Positions 55,040 through 62,760 of a DNA stretch of 64,000 bases are shown in pieces (position 1 is the first letter of the stretch; every line of letters starts with the position of its first letter). Made by a program: the position numbers and the translations under genes. Source of the DNA: Microbacterium sp. zg-B96 (lineage in GTDB: Bacteria; Actinomycetota; Actinomycetes; Actinomycetales; Microbacteriaceae); the NCBI RefSeq assembly GCF_030246865.1, contig NZ_CP126738.1, forward strand, positions 744,001 to 808,000, in the 5' to 3' direction. The notes beneath the pieces were generated by a model, which made no database searches, had not been told where the DNA came from, and was given only the letters and a program-made list of their open reading frames with translations.

Positions 55040-56279
55040 GACCAGTCGCCGTGTGCTCGCCGAGGCGCACGGCACGTTCGGGCATACGGCGGACACCGCA
55101 GCCGGGATGGCCACCTTCACGCGCGCCCGCGTCGCCCGCTTCACCACCCTCGCGGTCGGGGCCGGCTGCATCATGCTCGGCGCCCACGCGCTGCTGACGG
55201 CCCTCGCGTCGACCGAGGAGCAGCCCGACTGGCACACCGCGCTGATGATCGTGGTGTTCGTTCCGCTGGCGGCCATGATCATCGCGTGTCTCATCGGGCG
55301 CGGCGTGCACCTGGCGGCGGGCGTGTTCGCCGTGGCGTACCCCCTCGCCCTCCTGGCGTGGCCGCTGGCCACGGCGGGCTCGCCGCCCTCCCCGGACAGC
55401 GGCCCGTGGATCTGGCTGCTGCTGAATGTGGCGACGGTGGCCGCTGTCCTGTCGTTCCCGCTGCCGCTGCAGGTGGCCTGGATCGTGCTGGTCCCCGTGC
55501 AGTACGGCGTGGTGCGGCTGGCTCAGGCCGGGTTCGCCGGGGAGTTCTGGGGCCCCGTCATCCTGGACGTCATCTACGCGATCATCCTCGGCGCGGTGCT
55601 GCTGACGCTGGACCGGGTGTACCGTGCCGTGGCGACCCGCGTCGACCAGGCCCGGGTTGAAGCCGTCGCGTCCTATGCCGCTGCCGCCGCCGCGGACGCC
55701 GCGGAGCGCGAACGCGTGGCCGTGGCCGCGCTCATGCACGACAGCGTGCTGGCCGCCCTGATCGCCGCCGAACGCGCTGACTCGCCGCGCGAACACGCCC
55801 TCGCCGTCGCGATGGCGCGGGAAGCCCTGACGCGACTGGCCAACGCCGAGCAGGACGTCGGGGAGGGCCCCGACGCCCCCGTGGGGATGCGCGAGCTCGT
55901 GGACGCCCTGGAACGGGGTTCGCGCGAAGTGGGCGTCGAATTGCACGTGGCTCGCTCGCTCGCCGACGAGAACCTCACCGTCCCCGGCCGCGTCGGACGC
56001 GCGCTGGTGCTGGCAGCGACCCAGGCGGTGGCCAACGCCGTCGAGCACGCGGCGGCGGCCGGCTTGGAAGTCACCCTCACCGACACCGCGCAGCCCGGTG
56101 GCATGGTCATCGTCGTGCACGACCACGGTCCCGGGTTCGACCTCGCCACCGTCCCCGACGACCGGCTGGGAATCCGCGCCTCCATCAACGCGCGGGTGGC
56201 GGCCGTGGGCGGCCAGGCACGTGTCGTCCCGACCGCGGACGGCACCAGCGTCACACTCGAGTGGAGCCCGTCGGCATGA
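55029..56279 (+). CDS. Sensor histidine kinase (NarL-type)
   Basis: 416 residues. Five to six N-terminal hydrophobic segments between about 38 and 195 form a membrane sensor without a large extracellular domain. The dimerisation region has candidate phospho-His237 in VAALMHDSVLAALIAAER; the ATPase domain has an N-box AVANAVEHA (Asn336), G1 box DHGPGFD near 365 and LGIRASINARVAAVGG. GTG start at 55029 overlapping the response regulator. Cognate partner of that regulator; ligand unknown. Confidence 0.88.
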   Translation: MPTETSRRVLAEAHGTFGHTADTAAGMATFTRARVARFTTLAVGAGCIMLGAHALLTALASTEEQPDWHTALMIVVFVPLAAMIIACLIGRGVHLAAGVFAVAYPLALLAWPLATAGSPPSPDSGPWIWLLLNVATVAAVLSFPLPLQVAWIVLVPVQYGVVRLAQAGFAGEFWGPVILDVIYAIILGAVLLTLDRVYRAVATRVDQARVEAVASYAAAAAADAAERERVAVAALMHDSVLAALIAAERADSPREHALAVAMAREALTRLANAEQDVGEGPDAPVGMRELVDALERGSREVGVELHVARSLADENLTVPGRVGRALVLAATQAVANAVEHAAAAGLEVTLTDTAQPGGMVIVVHDHGPGFDLATVPDDRLGIRASINARVAAVGGQARVVPTADGTSVTLEWSPSA

Positions 56280-57352
56280 GACTGAATCCACGCGTCGTGC
56301 TGTCCTCGCTCGGGGTGGCGTTCACGGCCTACCTCGGGCTGGGGTGGCCCTGGTGGGATGACGGCGTCTCGCAGCACTGGGCGACCACCGCCGGTGTCGT
56401 GGGGCTGTACCTGGCCACGTCGTGGCTGTGCATCTTCTGGGAGCCGCGCGCGGTCCCCGTCGCGGTTCCCGACGAAGGCGACGGCACCGGCGGTTCGTTC
56501 ATGACCGGCGGTGCCAGCGGGCCGACCTTCCTGCCGGCATGGGCGGCCGCCCTGGCGCTGGCGACCGCGGTGATCGTGCCCACCGTGATGTGGGCGAGCG
56601 TGGACGCCGCAGCACGGCAGGAGCCCTACGCGACCTGGACCATCGGGGCCATCGGCGCGCTCATGGTGATCGTGGTGGTGCGCCGCAGGCCCATCTTCGC
56701 GTGCATCGGGATCGTGGCGCTCACCGTGCAGGGGGTGCTGTGGATCGGTCTGCTGCCCACGCTGTCGCTGGGGCTCGTCGGCTCGGTCATGTGGACGGCC
56801 ATGGCGCAGCTGCTGATGTGGTCGACCGACCGCGCGTCCCGCGAAAGCGCGCAGCTGGCACGACTGCAGCGCGCGGCATCCGAATGGCTGGCTTCGCAGG
56901 CCGGACGTCAGCGCGAGCGGCGCATCCAGGTGCAGCGCGCTCTCGCGGTCGCCGGCCCGGTGCTGACCCGCACGATCGCCGCCGGCGGGGATCTTCCTCC
57001 CCACGAGCGTGAGATGGCCAGGCTGGCAGAAGGCCGGCTGCGCGACGAATTGCGAGGGCGCCGACTGCTCGACGACGACGTGCGCGCCGTCCTGGAGGCT
57101 GCCCGCCAGCGGGGCGCGAACGTGACCGTGCTCGACGAGGGCGGTCTGGACGGCGTCGGCGAGGCGGGGCTGCGCGTCGTGCGCGCGGAACTTGCGGACG
57201 TGCTGCGCAATGCGCGGTCCGAACGCATCTACATCCGCACCGCACCCCACGACACGATCGCCGTCACCGTCGTCGGGCGCAGTCGCACCGACGGCGAGGA
57301 CACCGTGGATCTGTGGCAGGAGATCGCCCTGCCCGCCGCAGCCGAACGCTGA
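56276..57352 (+). CDS. Membrane protein with degenerate kinase-like C-terminus (possible pseudo-histidine kinase)
   Basis: 358 residues. About six hydrophobic segments fill residues 10-190, followed by a coiled-coil-like stretch (RESAQLARLQRAASEWLASQ) and a C-terminal domain whose helix/strand order (LAEGRLRDELRGRRLLDDDV, then GANVTVLDEG, RTAPHDTIAVTVVG) resembles a HATPase domain. I find no phospho-His motif, no N-box and no DxGxG box, so ATP binding looks lost. Starts with an ATGA overlap behind the true kinase, so it is probably made in fixed ratio with it and might modulate it; this role is inference. Confidence 0.7.
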   Translation: MRLNPRVVLSSLGVAFTAYLGLGWPWWDDGVSQHWATTAGVVGLYLATSWLCIFWEPRAVPVAVPDEGDGTGGSFMTGGASGPTFLPAWAAALALATAVIVPTVMWASVDAAARQEPYATWTIGAIGALMVIVVVRRRPIFACIGIVALTVQGVLWIGLLPTLSLGLVGSVMWTAMAQLLMWSTDRASRESAQLARLQRAASEWLASQAGRQRERRIQVQRALAVAGPVLTRTIAAGGDLPPHEREMARLAEGRLRDELRGRRLLDDDVRAVLEAARQRGANVTVLDEGGLDGVGEAGLRVVRAELADVLRNARSERIYIRTAPHDTIAVTVVGRSRTDGEDTVDLWQEIALPAAAER

Positions 57353-57359
57353 GAAGGTG

Positions 57360-57392
57360 GGCGAGGGGCGGCGAAGCCGCCCACCCCTCGCC
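57360..57392 (+). terminator. Terminator-like hairpin after the kinase operon
   Basis: GGCGAGGGG (57360-57368) pairs with CCCCTCGCC (57384-57392), with an inner CGGC GAA GCCG stem and a small bulge. Starts 8 nt past the stop of the membrane protein gene. Confidence 0.65.
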
Positions 57393-57428
57393 GTGCGGAG
57401 TGGTTACCCGAAAACCTCTCCGCGGGTG

Positions 57429-57466
57429 GGTCGATTCCCGGGTTCGAAGAACGAAGCGGGTCGACC
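57429..57466. terminator. Three-tier stem-loop between convergent genes
   Basis: GGTCGA/TCGACC, then CCCG/CGGG, then TTCG/CGAA around an AAGAA loop: 14 pairs with small bulges. In the 205-nt convergent gap before the accE end it could end transcription from the accD-accE side. The rest of the gap (57467-57557) shows nothing I recognise. Confidence 0.45.
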
Positions 57467-57557
57467 GACGCAGAATTGCGTTCAGCACACTCAGTATCCG
57501 CCGGCGCCGCCGCGGCTGTCTGTAGGTATTTTGGGGGACACGCCGGGCGGGAGCCCC

Positions 57558-57788
57558 TCAGCGGTAGGAGTTTCCCCAGCCGGCTGCGCGATCCAGCGGC
57601 CGCCGCAGGCCGCGAGCGGCCAGCTCCCACCCGTGACGCACCGGCGCGTCCTCGACGACCGCAGCGGCCGCTTCACGTTCGTACGCCTCGGAGACGACGG
57701 CGACCACCGCAGCCAGCTCCAGGTCGCTGGGAGCGCCGCGCGACAGGTCGACGCGGATCCCCGCCGGTTCGATGGCCGGGGCGCTCAT
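57558..57788 (-). CDS. accE: Acyl-CoA carboxylase epsilon subunit
   Basis: 76-residue small subunit that stabilises the AccA3-AccD complex in actinobacteria. The N-terminal segment [20 protein letters not shown] is the family core strand-helix, and the C-terminus ends WGNSYR, typical of ACC epsilon. ATG at 57788 overlaps the accD stop by 4 nt, so stoichiometry is coupled. The frame is open upstream but those codons lie inside accD. Confidence 0.88.
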   Translation of the reverse strand: MSAPAIEPAGIRVDLSRGAPSDLELAAVVAVVSEAYEREAAAAVVEDAPVRHGWELAARGLRRPLDRAAGWGNSYR

Positions 57789-59374
57789 AGCGGGATGTTC
57801 CCGTGCTTCTTGGGCGGCAGGCTCGCACGTTTGCCGCGGAGCGACCGCAGCGCCTTCGCGATCGACACCCGGGTCTGGGCCGGCTCGATGATGCCGTCCA
57901 GCTCGCCGCGTTCGGCCGCGAGGAAGGGGGAGGCGACGTTGTAGGTGTATTCGGTGGCCAGGCGCGTGCGCACCGCGGCGACGTCTTCGCCTGCTTGCTC
58001 GGCACGCTTGATCTCGCCTCGGTAGAGGATGTTCACCGCGCCCTGACCGCCCATCACCGCGATCTCGGCGGTGGGCCAGGCCAGGTTCACGTCGGCGCCC
58101 AGCTGCTTGGAGCCCATCACGATGTATGCCCCGCCGTAGGCCTTGCGCAGGATCACGGTCACCAGCGGCACCGTCGCCTCGGCATACGCGTACAGCAGCT
58201 TCGCGCCGCGGCGGATGACGCCGGTCCACTCCTGGTCGGTGCCGGGGAGGTAGCCTGGCACGTCCACGAGGGTCACGATCGGGATCGAGAACGCATCGCA
58301 GAACCGTACGAAGCGGCTCGCCTTTTCGCCCGCCTCGATGTTCAGCGTCCCGGCCATCTGCGACGGCTGGTTGGCGATGATGCCGACGGTGCGCCCCTCC
58401 ATCCGGCCGAAGCCGATGACGATGTTAGGGGCGAACAGCGGCTGCACCTCGAGGAAGTCGCCGCCGTCGACCAGGTGGGAGATGACCTGGTGGATGTCGT
58501 ACGGCTGGTTCGCGGAATCCGGGATGATCGTGTTCAGCGACCGGTCGGCATCCGTCGTCTCCCACTCGAACCCGTTCTCGTACACCGGGAGCTCGGCCAT
58601 GTTGTTGTCGGGGAGGTAGCCGATGAGCGTCCGGGCGTAGTCGAGGGCGTCGTCCTCGTCTTCGGCGAGGTAGTGCGCCACGCCCGAGCGGGTGTTGTGG
58701 GTGTAGGCGCCGCCGAGCTCTTCCATCCCGACGTCTTCGCCGGTGACGGTCTTGATCACGTCGGGGCCGGTGACGAACATCTGGCTGGTCTTGTCGACCA
58801 TGATGACGAAGTCGGTCAGGGCGGGGGAGTACACCGCACCGCCGGCGGCCGGGCCCATGATGAGGGAGATCTGCGGGATGACTCCGGATGCCGCGGTGTT
58901 CAGGCGGAAGATCTCGCCGTACTTGCCCAGGGCCACGACGCCCTCCTGAATGCGCGCGCCGCCGGAATCGAGCATGCCGATGATGGGCATGCCGCCGCGG
59001 AGGGCGAACTGCATCACCTTGATGATCTTGTCGCCGGCCACCTCGCCCAGCGACCCGCCGAAGGTCGAGAAGTCCTGCGCGTACACCGCGACGGTGCGGC
59101 CGTGGATCGTGCCGGTGCCGGTGACGACGGAGTCGCCGTACGGCCGCGAGCGGTCCATGCCGAACGCCGTGGTGCGGTGGCGCACGTACTCATCGAGCTC
59201 GACGAAGGAGCCGGGGTCCACCAGCAGTTCGATGCGCTCCCGCGCGGTCAGCTTGCCCTTGGCGTGCTGCTTCTCGCGCGCGGCGGATTCCGCGTCGAGG
59301 ACCGCCTCCTGGTAGCGATTGCGCAGGTCGGCGATTTTGCCGGCGGTCGTCGATAGGTCGGGTTGATCCGTCAC
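57785..59374 (-). CDS. accD: Acyl-CoA carboxylase beta (carboxyltransferase) subunit
   Basis: 529 residues with two crotonase-like halves. Acyl-binding [19 protein letters not shown] near 135 and [14 protein letters not shown] near 165 in the N-half; [20 protein letters not shown] and [14 protein letters not shown] in the C-half. Residue 418 is Ile in the [10 protein letters not shown] motif, the position (Asp422 in Streptomyces PccB, Ile420 in AccB) known to govern propionyl versus acetyl-CoA preference; Ile suggests acetyl-CoA is accepted. GTG start at 59374 with TAGGGT 6 nt upstream. Operon accD-accE; divergent from birA. Confidence 0.93.
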   Translation of the reverse strand: MTDQPDLSTTAGKIADLRNRYQEAVLDAESAAREKQHAKGKLTARERIELLVDPGSFVELDEYVRHRTTAFGMDRSRPYGDSVVTGTGTIHGRTVAVYAQDFSTFGGSLGEVAGDKIIKVMQFALRGGMPIIGMLDSGGARIQEGVVALGKYGEIFRLNTAASGVIPQISLIMGPAAGGAVYSPALTDFVIMVDKTSQMFVTGPDVIKTVTGEDVGMEELGGAYTHNTRSGVAHYLAEDEDDALDYARTLIGYLPDNNMAELPVYENGFEWETTDADRSLNTIIPDSANQPYDIHQVISHLVDGGDFLEVQPLFAPNIVIGFGRMEGRTVGIIANQPSQMAGTLNIEAGEKASRFVRFCDAFSIPIVTLVDVPGYLPGTDQEWTGVIRRGAKLLYAYAEATVPLVTVILRKAYGGAYIVMGSKQLGADVNLAWPTAEIAVMGGQGAVNILYRGEIKRAEQAGEDVAAVRTRLATEYTYNVASPFLAAERGELDGIIEPAQTRVSIAKALRSLRGKRASLPPKKHGNIPL

Positions 59375-59380
59375 TGTTCC

Positions 59381-59386
59381 ACCCTA
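59381..59386 (-). promoter_or_regulatory. -10 element of leaderless accD
   Basis: TAGGGT on the minus strand, 6 nt before the GTG at 59374; divergent from the birA promoter in a 99-nt gap. Confidence 0.6.
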
Positions 59387-59461
59387 GCGACCACACCCCC
59401 GCGGGCCTTGGAGGGTGCGCACAAGGGGTTGCCTGATCCGCTGTGCGATCGGGCCTGCGCG

Positions 59462-59467
59462 TAGGGT
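59462..59467 (+). promoter_or_regulatory. -10 element of leaderless birA
   Basis: TAGGGT exactly 6 nt before the ATG at 59474; no ribosome-binding site. Confidence 0.6.
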
Positions 59468-59473
59468 GTCGCC

Positions 59474-60268
59474 ATGACGCTCCCCACTGAAGGCTTCCCG
59501 CTGGCCGCGGCCGTCTCGCCGCGGTTGCAGATCGTCGAATCCACCGGCTCCACCAACGCCGACCTCGTCCGCGATGTCGAACGCGACCCCGCCGGGCACC
59601 CGCATCTGTCGGTGCTGCTCACCGACGACCAGCGCGCCGGGCGCGGCCGCCTGGACCGGTCCTGGACCACTCCGGCGGGCACCGCGCTGGCGGTGTCGGT
59701 GCTCGTGCGGGTGGCGGGGCTGCCGGCGCACGCCCGTGGCTGGATCCCCCTCATCGCCGGGGCGGCGATGACGCGCGCGGTGACCCAGGTGCTGCGCGGC
59801 CAGTCGCACGAGGTACGGCTGAAGTGGCCGAACGACGTGCTGCTGAACGGCGGCAAGGTGTGCGGCATCCTCGCCGAGGTGGTCCCCGGCGACCCGGCCG
59901 CGGTCGTCATCGGCGCCGGCGTGAACACCACGATGCAGCCGGTCGATCTGCCGGTGCCCACGGCGACGTCGTTCGCGGCGGTCGGGGTCACCGTCGACGT
60001 CGACGATCTGCTGGCGCGCTACCTGCGCGGACTCGACGAGCACCTGCAGAAACTGCTGATCGCGGGCGGCGACGCTGCGGCATCCGGATTGCGTGCAGAG
60101 ATCGAGCAGCTGTGCGAGACGATCGGCCACGATGTGTCGGTGGGCATGCCCGACGGTGGCGTGCTGGTGGGGAAAGCGGTGCGCCTGGACGGCGACGGAC
60201 GCCTTGTGGTCGAGGTCGCGGGGGTGGAGACGGTGGTCTCGGCCGGGGACGTCGTGCACGTGCGCTGA
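59474..60268 (+). CDS. birA: Biotin--[acetyl-CoA-carboxylase] ligase
   Basis: Attaches biotin to the Lys of AccA3. 264 residues, the short group I form lacking the N-terminal DNA-binding domain, so not a repressor. Biotinyl-AMP loop GRGRLDRSW near 56-64, KWPNDVLLNGGKVCGIL near 117-133 and a C-terminal SH3-like domain (VSVGMPDGGVLVGKAVRLDG). Placed next to accD-accE as in other actinobacteria. Confidence 0.94.
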   Translation: MTLPTEGFPLAAAVSPRLQIVESTGSTNADLVRDVERDPAGHPHLSVLLTDDQRAGRGRLDRSWTTPAGTALAVSVLVRVAGLPAHARGWIPLIAGAAMTRAVTQVLRGQSHEVRLKWPNDVLLNGGKVCGILAEVVPGDPAAVVIGAGVNTTMQPVDLPVPTATSFAAVGVTVDVDDLLARYLRGLDEHLQKLLIAGGDAAASGLRAEIEQLCETIGHDVSVGMPDGGVLVGKAVRLDGDGRLVVEVAGVETVVSAGDVVHVR

Positions 60269-60269
60269 C

Positions 60270-60296
60270 CGGCGCTTCGGGCGCGCCGGAGCGCCG
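60270..60296 (+). terminator. Possible terminator after birA
   Basis: CGGCGCT / AGCGCCG, 7-bp stem with 13-nt GC-rich loop starting 2 nt past the birA stop. Alternative pairings of the GC-rich loop exist. Confidence 0.45.
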
Positions 60297-60313
60297 AGGT
60301 CGTCGGGGGCGGT

Positions 60314-60319
60314 CACAAT
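60314..60319 (+). promoter_or_regulatory. Possible -10 element of leaderless PH-domain gene
   Basis: CACAAT 6 nt before the GTG at 60326; keeps A2 and T6 of the consensus. No ribosome-binding site. Confidence 0.45.
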
Positions 60320-60325
60320 GGTCCT

Positions 60326-60907
60326 GTGACCCAGCCGATCAGCTTCGCCGGACGCCCGCTCACGCCGGCGCCCGGTGCGCCGACCCCTGAACTGAAGGTG
60401 GCGCGGCTGCGAGGGCACGCCCGCCGCCTGTTCTGGTCCGCGCTCGTGCTCATCGCCGTCGCCGGTGCAGTGGGCTACTTCTACGGCAACGTGCCCGTGC
60501 CGTTCGAAGAGTGGATGCTGCCGACCGCCGCCGCCGCGCTCGTGCTGCTGCTGGTGGTGCTGCCGTTCCTGGTCTGGTTCTCCCGCACGTACACGATCAC
60601 CACCAGGCGCGTCATCGCCCGATCGGGACTGCTCACGACCCACCGCAACGAACTGGCCCACGCCCGCGGCTACACGATCCGCGAGCGCCGCGGTCCGCTG
60701 CAGCGGCTGTGGGGGGCGGGCACGCTCATCCTGTCCAACGGGGTGGATGCGCCGCTGGTGATGAAGAACGTGCCGGCGGTGTCGCTGGTGCACGAAGTCC
60801 TCGCCGACCAGGTCGAGGTGAGCCAGATCCTCGCGCACCGCGACTCGCACGCCATCCCTACCGTCACCCAGGCGCCCGGTCCGCCGCCGCCGCTCCCCGG
60901 CCGCTGA
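60326..60907 (+). CDS. PH-domain (bPH2) membrane protein, Rv3278c-like
   Basis: 193 residues, function unknown. Two adjacent transmembrane helices (about residues 35-52 and 61-83; VLIAVAGAVGYFYG and AAALVLLLVVLPFLVWF) are followed by a bacterial PH domain starting YTITTRRVIARSGLLTTHRN and including the conserved LQRLWGAGTLILSNG. A Pro-rich tail ends the protein. A homologue lies between birA and purK in mycobacteria too, so the linkage is conserved although the role is not known. Confidence 0.8.
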   Translation: MTQPISFAGRPLTPAPGAPTPELKVARLRGHARRLFWSALVLIAVAGAVGYFYGNVPVPFEEWMLPTAAAALVLLLVVLPFLVWFSRTYTITTRRVIARSGLLTTHRNELAHARGYTIRERRGPLQRLWGAGTLILSNGVDAPLVMKNVPAVSLVHEVLADQVEVSQILAHRDSHAIPTVTQAPGPPPPLPGR

Positions 60908-60963
60908 GCCGACCTCGCGCGCTCGAGCGATGCGCGAAGATGAAGGGGACGGAAGGAGCTTGC

Positions 60964-62100
60964 ATGACGCTGCGAGTCGGAGTGGTAGGCGGGGGCCAGT
61001 TGGCCCGCATGATGATCGCGCCGGCGGTCGAACTCGGCATCGAATTGCGCGTCCTCGCCGAACAGCCGGAGATGGCAGCCGCGCTGGCGGCCACGGCGGT
61101 GGGCGACTACCGCGACGCCGACACGGTGCTGGCCTTCGCCCGCGACGTGGACGTGGTCACGTTCGACCACGAGCACGTGCCACAGCCGGTGCTCCATGCG
61201 CTCGTCGACGCCGGGGTCGCAGTGCACCCCGGACCCGACGCCCTGCTGTACGCGCAGGACAAGCTGCTCATGCGCGCGCGCCTGGACGAGCTCGGGATGC
61301 CGCAGCCGGACTGGGCCGCCGTCACCGACACGGCACAGCTGCAGCAGTTCCTCGACGATCACGGCGGCCGGGCGGTCGTCAAGACGCCGCGCGGCGGCTA
61401 CGACGGCAAGGGCGTGCGGGTCGTGTCTGCCGCGACCGAGGCGGAGGACTGGTTCACCGCGCTGGCAGAAGATGCGCGCGGTGGGGCGCTGCTGGTCGAG
61501 GAACTGGTCGATTTCACGCGGGAGCTGGCCCAGCAGGTGGCACGCAGCCCCTCCGGCGCGATGCGGTCCTACCCGGTCGTGGAGACCGTGCAGCGCGACG
61601 GCGTGTGCGCCGAAGTCATCGCGCCGGCCCCTCATGCCGCTGACCGGCTGTCCGAGGTGGCACGAGGAATCGGCGAGGCGATCGCCGCGGGGCTGGGAGT
61701 GACCGGCATCCTGGCGGTCGAGCTGTTCGAGACCAGCGACGAGCGGGTGCTCGTCAACGAACTCGCGATGCGCCCGCACAACAGCGGCCACTGGAGCCAG
61801 GACGGCGCCGTGACGAGCCAGTTCGAGCAGCACCTGCGCGCGGTGCTGGACCTGCCGCTGGGCGACCCGTCGCCGCGGGCGCCGTGGTCGGTCATGGTCA
61901 ACATCCTCGGTGGGCCGGCCGCCGGCGGGCTCGATGAGCGCTTCGCCGCGGCGATGGCCGAGCATCCCGATGCGAAGATCCACACCTACGGCAAGGCCCC
62001 GCGCCCCGGCCGCAAGGTGGGTCACGTCACCGTCGTCGGCCCCGATCTCGACGAAACGGTCTACGAAGCACGCGCCGCCGCCGCCCACTTCGACGCCTGA
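60964..62100 (+). CDS. purK: 5-(carboxyamino)imidazole ribonucleotide synthase
   Basis: ATP-dependent carboxylation of AIR in purine synthesis; 378 residues, ATP-grasp fold. N-terminal VGVVGGGQLARMMIAPAVEL, ATP-binding VVKTPRGGYDGKGVRVV near 139-155, ELVDFTRELAQQVARS and the catalytic NELAMRPHNSGHWSQDGA near 262-279. ATG at 60964 after GGAAGGAG. purE follows after a strong hairpin. Confidence 0.95.
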   Translation: MTLRVGVVGGGQLARMMIAPAVELGIELRVLAEQPEMAAALAATAVGDYRDADTVLAFARDVDVVTFDHEHVPQPVLHALVDAGVAVHPGPDALLYAQDKLLMRARLDELGMPQPDWAAVTDTAQLQQFLDDHGGRAVVKTPRGGYDGKGVRVVSAATEAEDWFTALAEDARGGALLVEELVDFTRELAQQVARSPSGAMRSYPVVETVQRDGVCAEVIAPAPHAADRLSEVARGIGEAIAAGLGVTGILAVELFETSDERVLVNELAMRPHNSGHWSQDGAVTSQFEQHLRAVLDLPLGDPSPRAPWSVMVNILGGPAAGGLDERFAAAMAEHPDAKIHTYGKAPRPGRKVGHVTVVGPDLDETVYEARAAAAHFDA

Positions 62101-62118
62101 CAGACGCTGAAACGACAC

Positions 62119-62163
62119 CTGGTCGCCGACACGGTGGGAACTTCCCATCGTTTCGGCGACCAG
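62119..62163. repeat. Long inverted repeat between purK and purE
   Basis: Arms CTGGTCGCCGA/TCGGCGACCAG, ACG/CGT and TGGGAA/TTCCCA meet at a single central base; only one mismatch and one G-U pair interrupt the ~22-bp symmetry. Weaker pairing extends outward (ACAC / TGTG). The nearly loop-less form favours a DNA palindrome or repeat element over a simple terminator, though it could also stop purK transcription. Confidence 0.8.
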
Positions 62164-62232
62164 CTGTGGTCTCACCGGTCGGGCGGGGACGGGTCGTGCG
62201 CGCCGTTGCGGGCAACTTGCAGGCGCGCGGCC

Positions 62233-62238
62233 TAGCCT
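62233..62238 (+). promoter_or_regulatory. -10 element of leaderless purE
   Basis: TAGCCT 6 nt before the GTG at 62245; no ribosome-binding site. Shows purE has its own promoter after the palindrome. Confidence 0.6.
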
Positions 62239-62244
62239 TGACAG

Positions 62245-62760
62245 GTGACCCGGCCGCTGCATTCCTCCGAAGAACCCCTCGTCGGTGTCGTCATGGGCTC
62301 CGACTCCGACTGGCGCGTCATGAGCGATGCCTCCCAGGTGCTGAGCGAATTCGCCGTGCCGCACGAGGTCGAGGTCGTCTCGGCCCACCGCACGCCCGAC
62401 AAGCTGATCCGGTACGGCCGTGAGGCGCGGGGGCGGGGCCTGAAGGTCATCATCGCCGGCGCCGGCGGCGCAGCCCACCTACCAGGCATGCTCGCCTCCG
62501 TCACCGGGCTCCCCGTCATCGGCGTGCCCGTGCAGCTGGCCACCCTCGACGGCCTCGACTCGCTGCTGAGTATCGTGCAGATGCCCGCCGGCATCCCGGT
62601 GGCCACCGTCTCGATCAACGGCGCCCGCAACGCCGGACTGCTCGCCGCGCGCATCCTCGCGACCGGCGACAGCCGGCTCGCCGACCGGATCGATGGCTTC
62701 GCCCTGGACCTCGAACGTCAGGTCGAGGAGAAGAACCGGCGGCTGAAGGACTCGCTGTGA
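62245..62760 (+). CDS. purE: N5-carboxyaminoimidazole ribonucleotide mutase
   Basis: Second step of the PurK/PurE pair; 171 residues, class I. The signature [18 protein letters not shown] near 13-30, [11 protein letters not shown] near 43 and [18 protein letters not shown] near 69 are all conserved. GTG start at 62245. Its stop overlaps the GTG of the LCP gene (GTGA), coupling the two. Confidence 0.95.
   Translation: MTRPLHSSEEPLVGVVMGSDSDWRVMSDASQVLSEFAVPHEVEVVSAHRTPDKLIRYGREARGRGLKVIIAGAGGAAHLPGMLASVTGLPVIGVPVQLATLDGLDSLLSIVQMPAGIPVATVSINGARNAGLLAARILATGDSRLADRIDGFALDLERQVEEKNRRLKDSL

Noticed and set aside
57421..57470. tRNA-like T-arm (GGTCGATTCCCGGG)
   Set aside because: No acceptor, D or anticodon stem can be fitted; the segment folds better as a simple three-tier hairpin.
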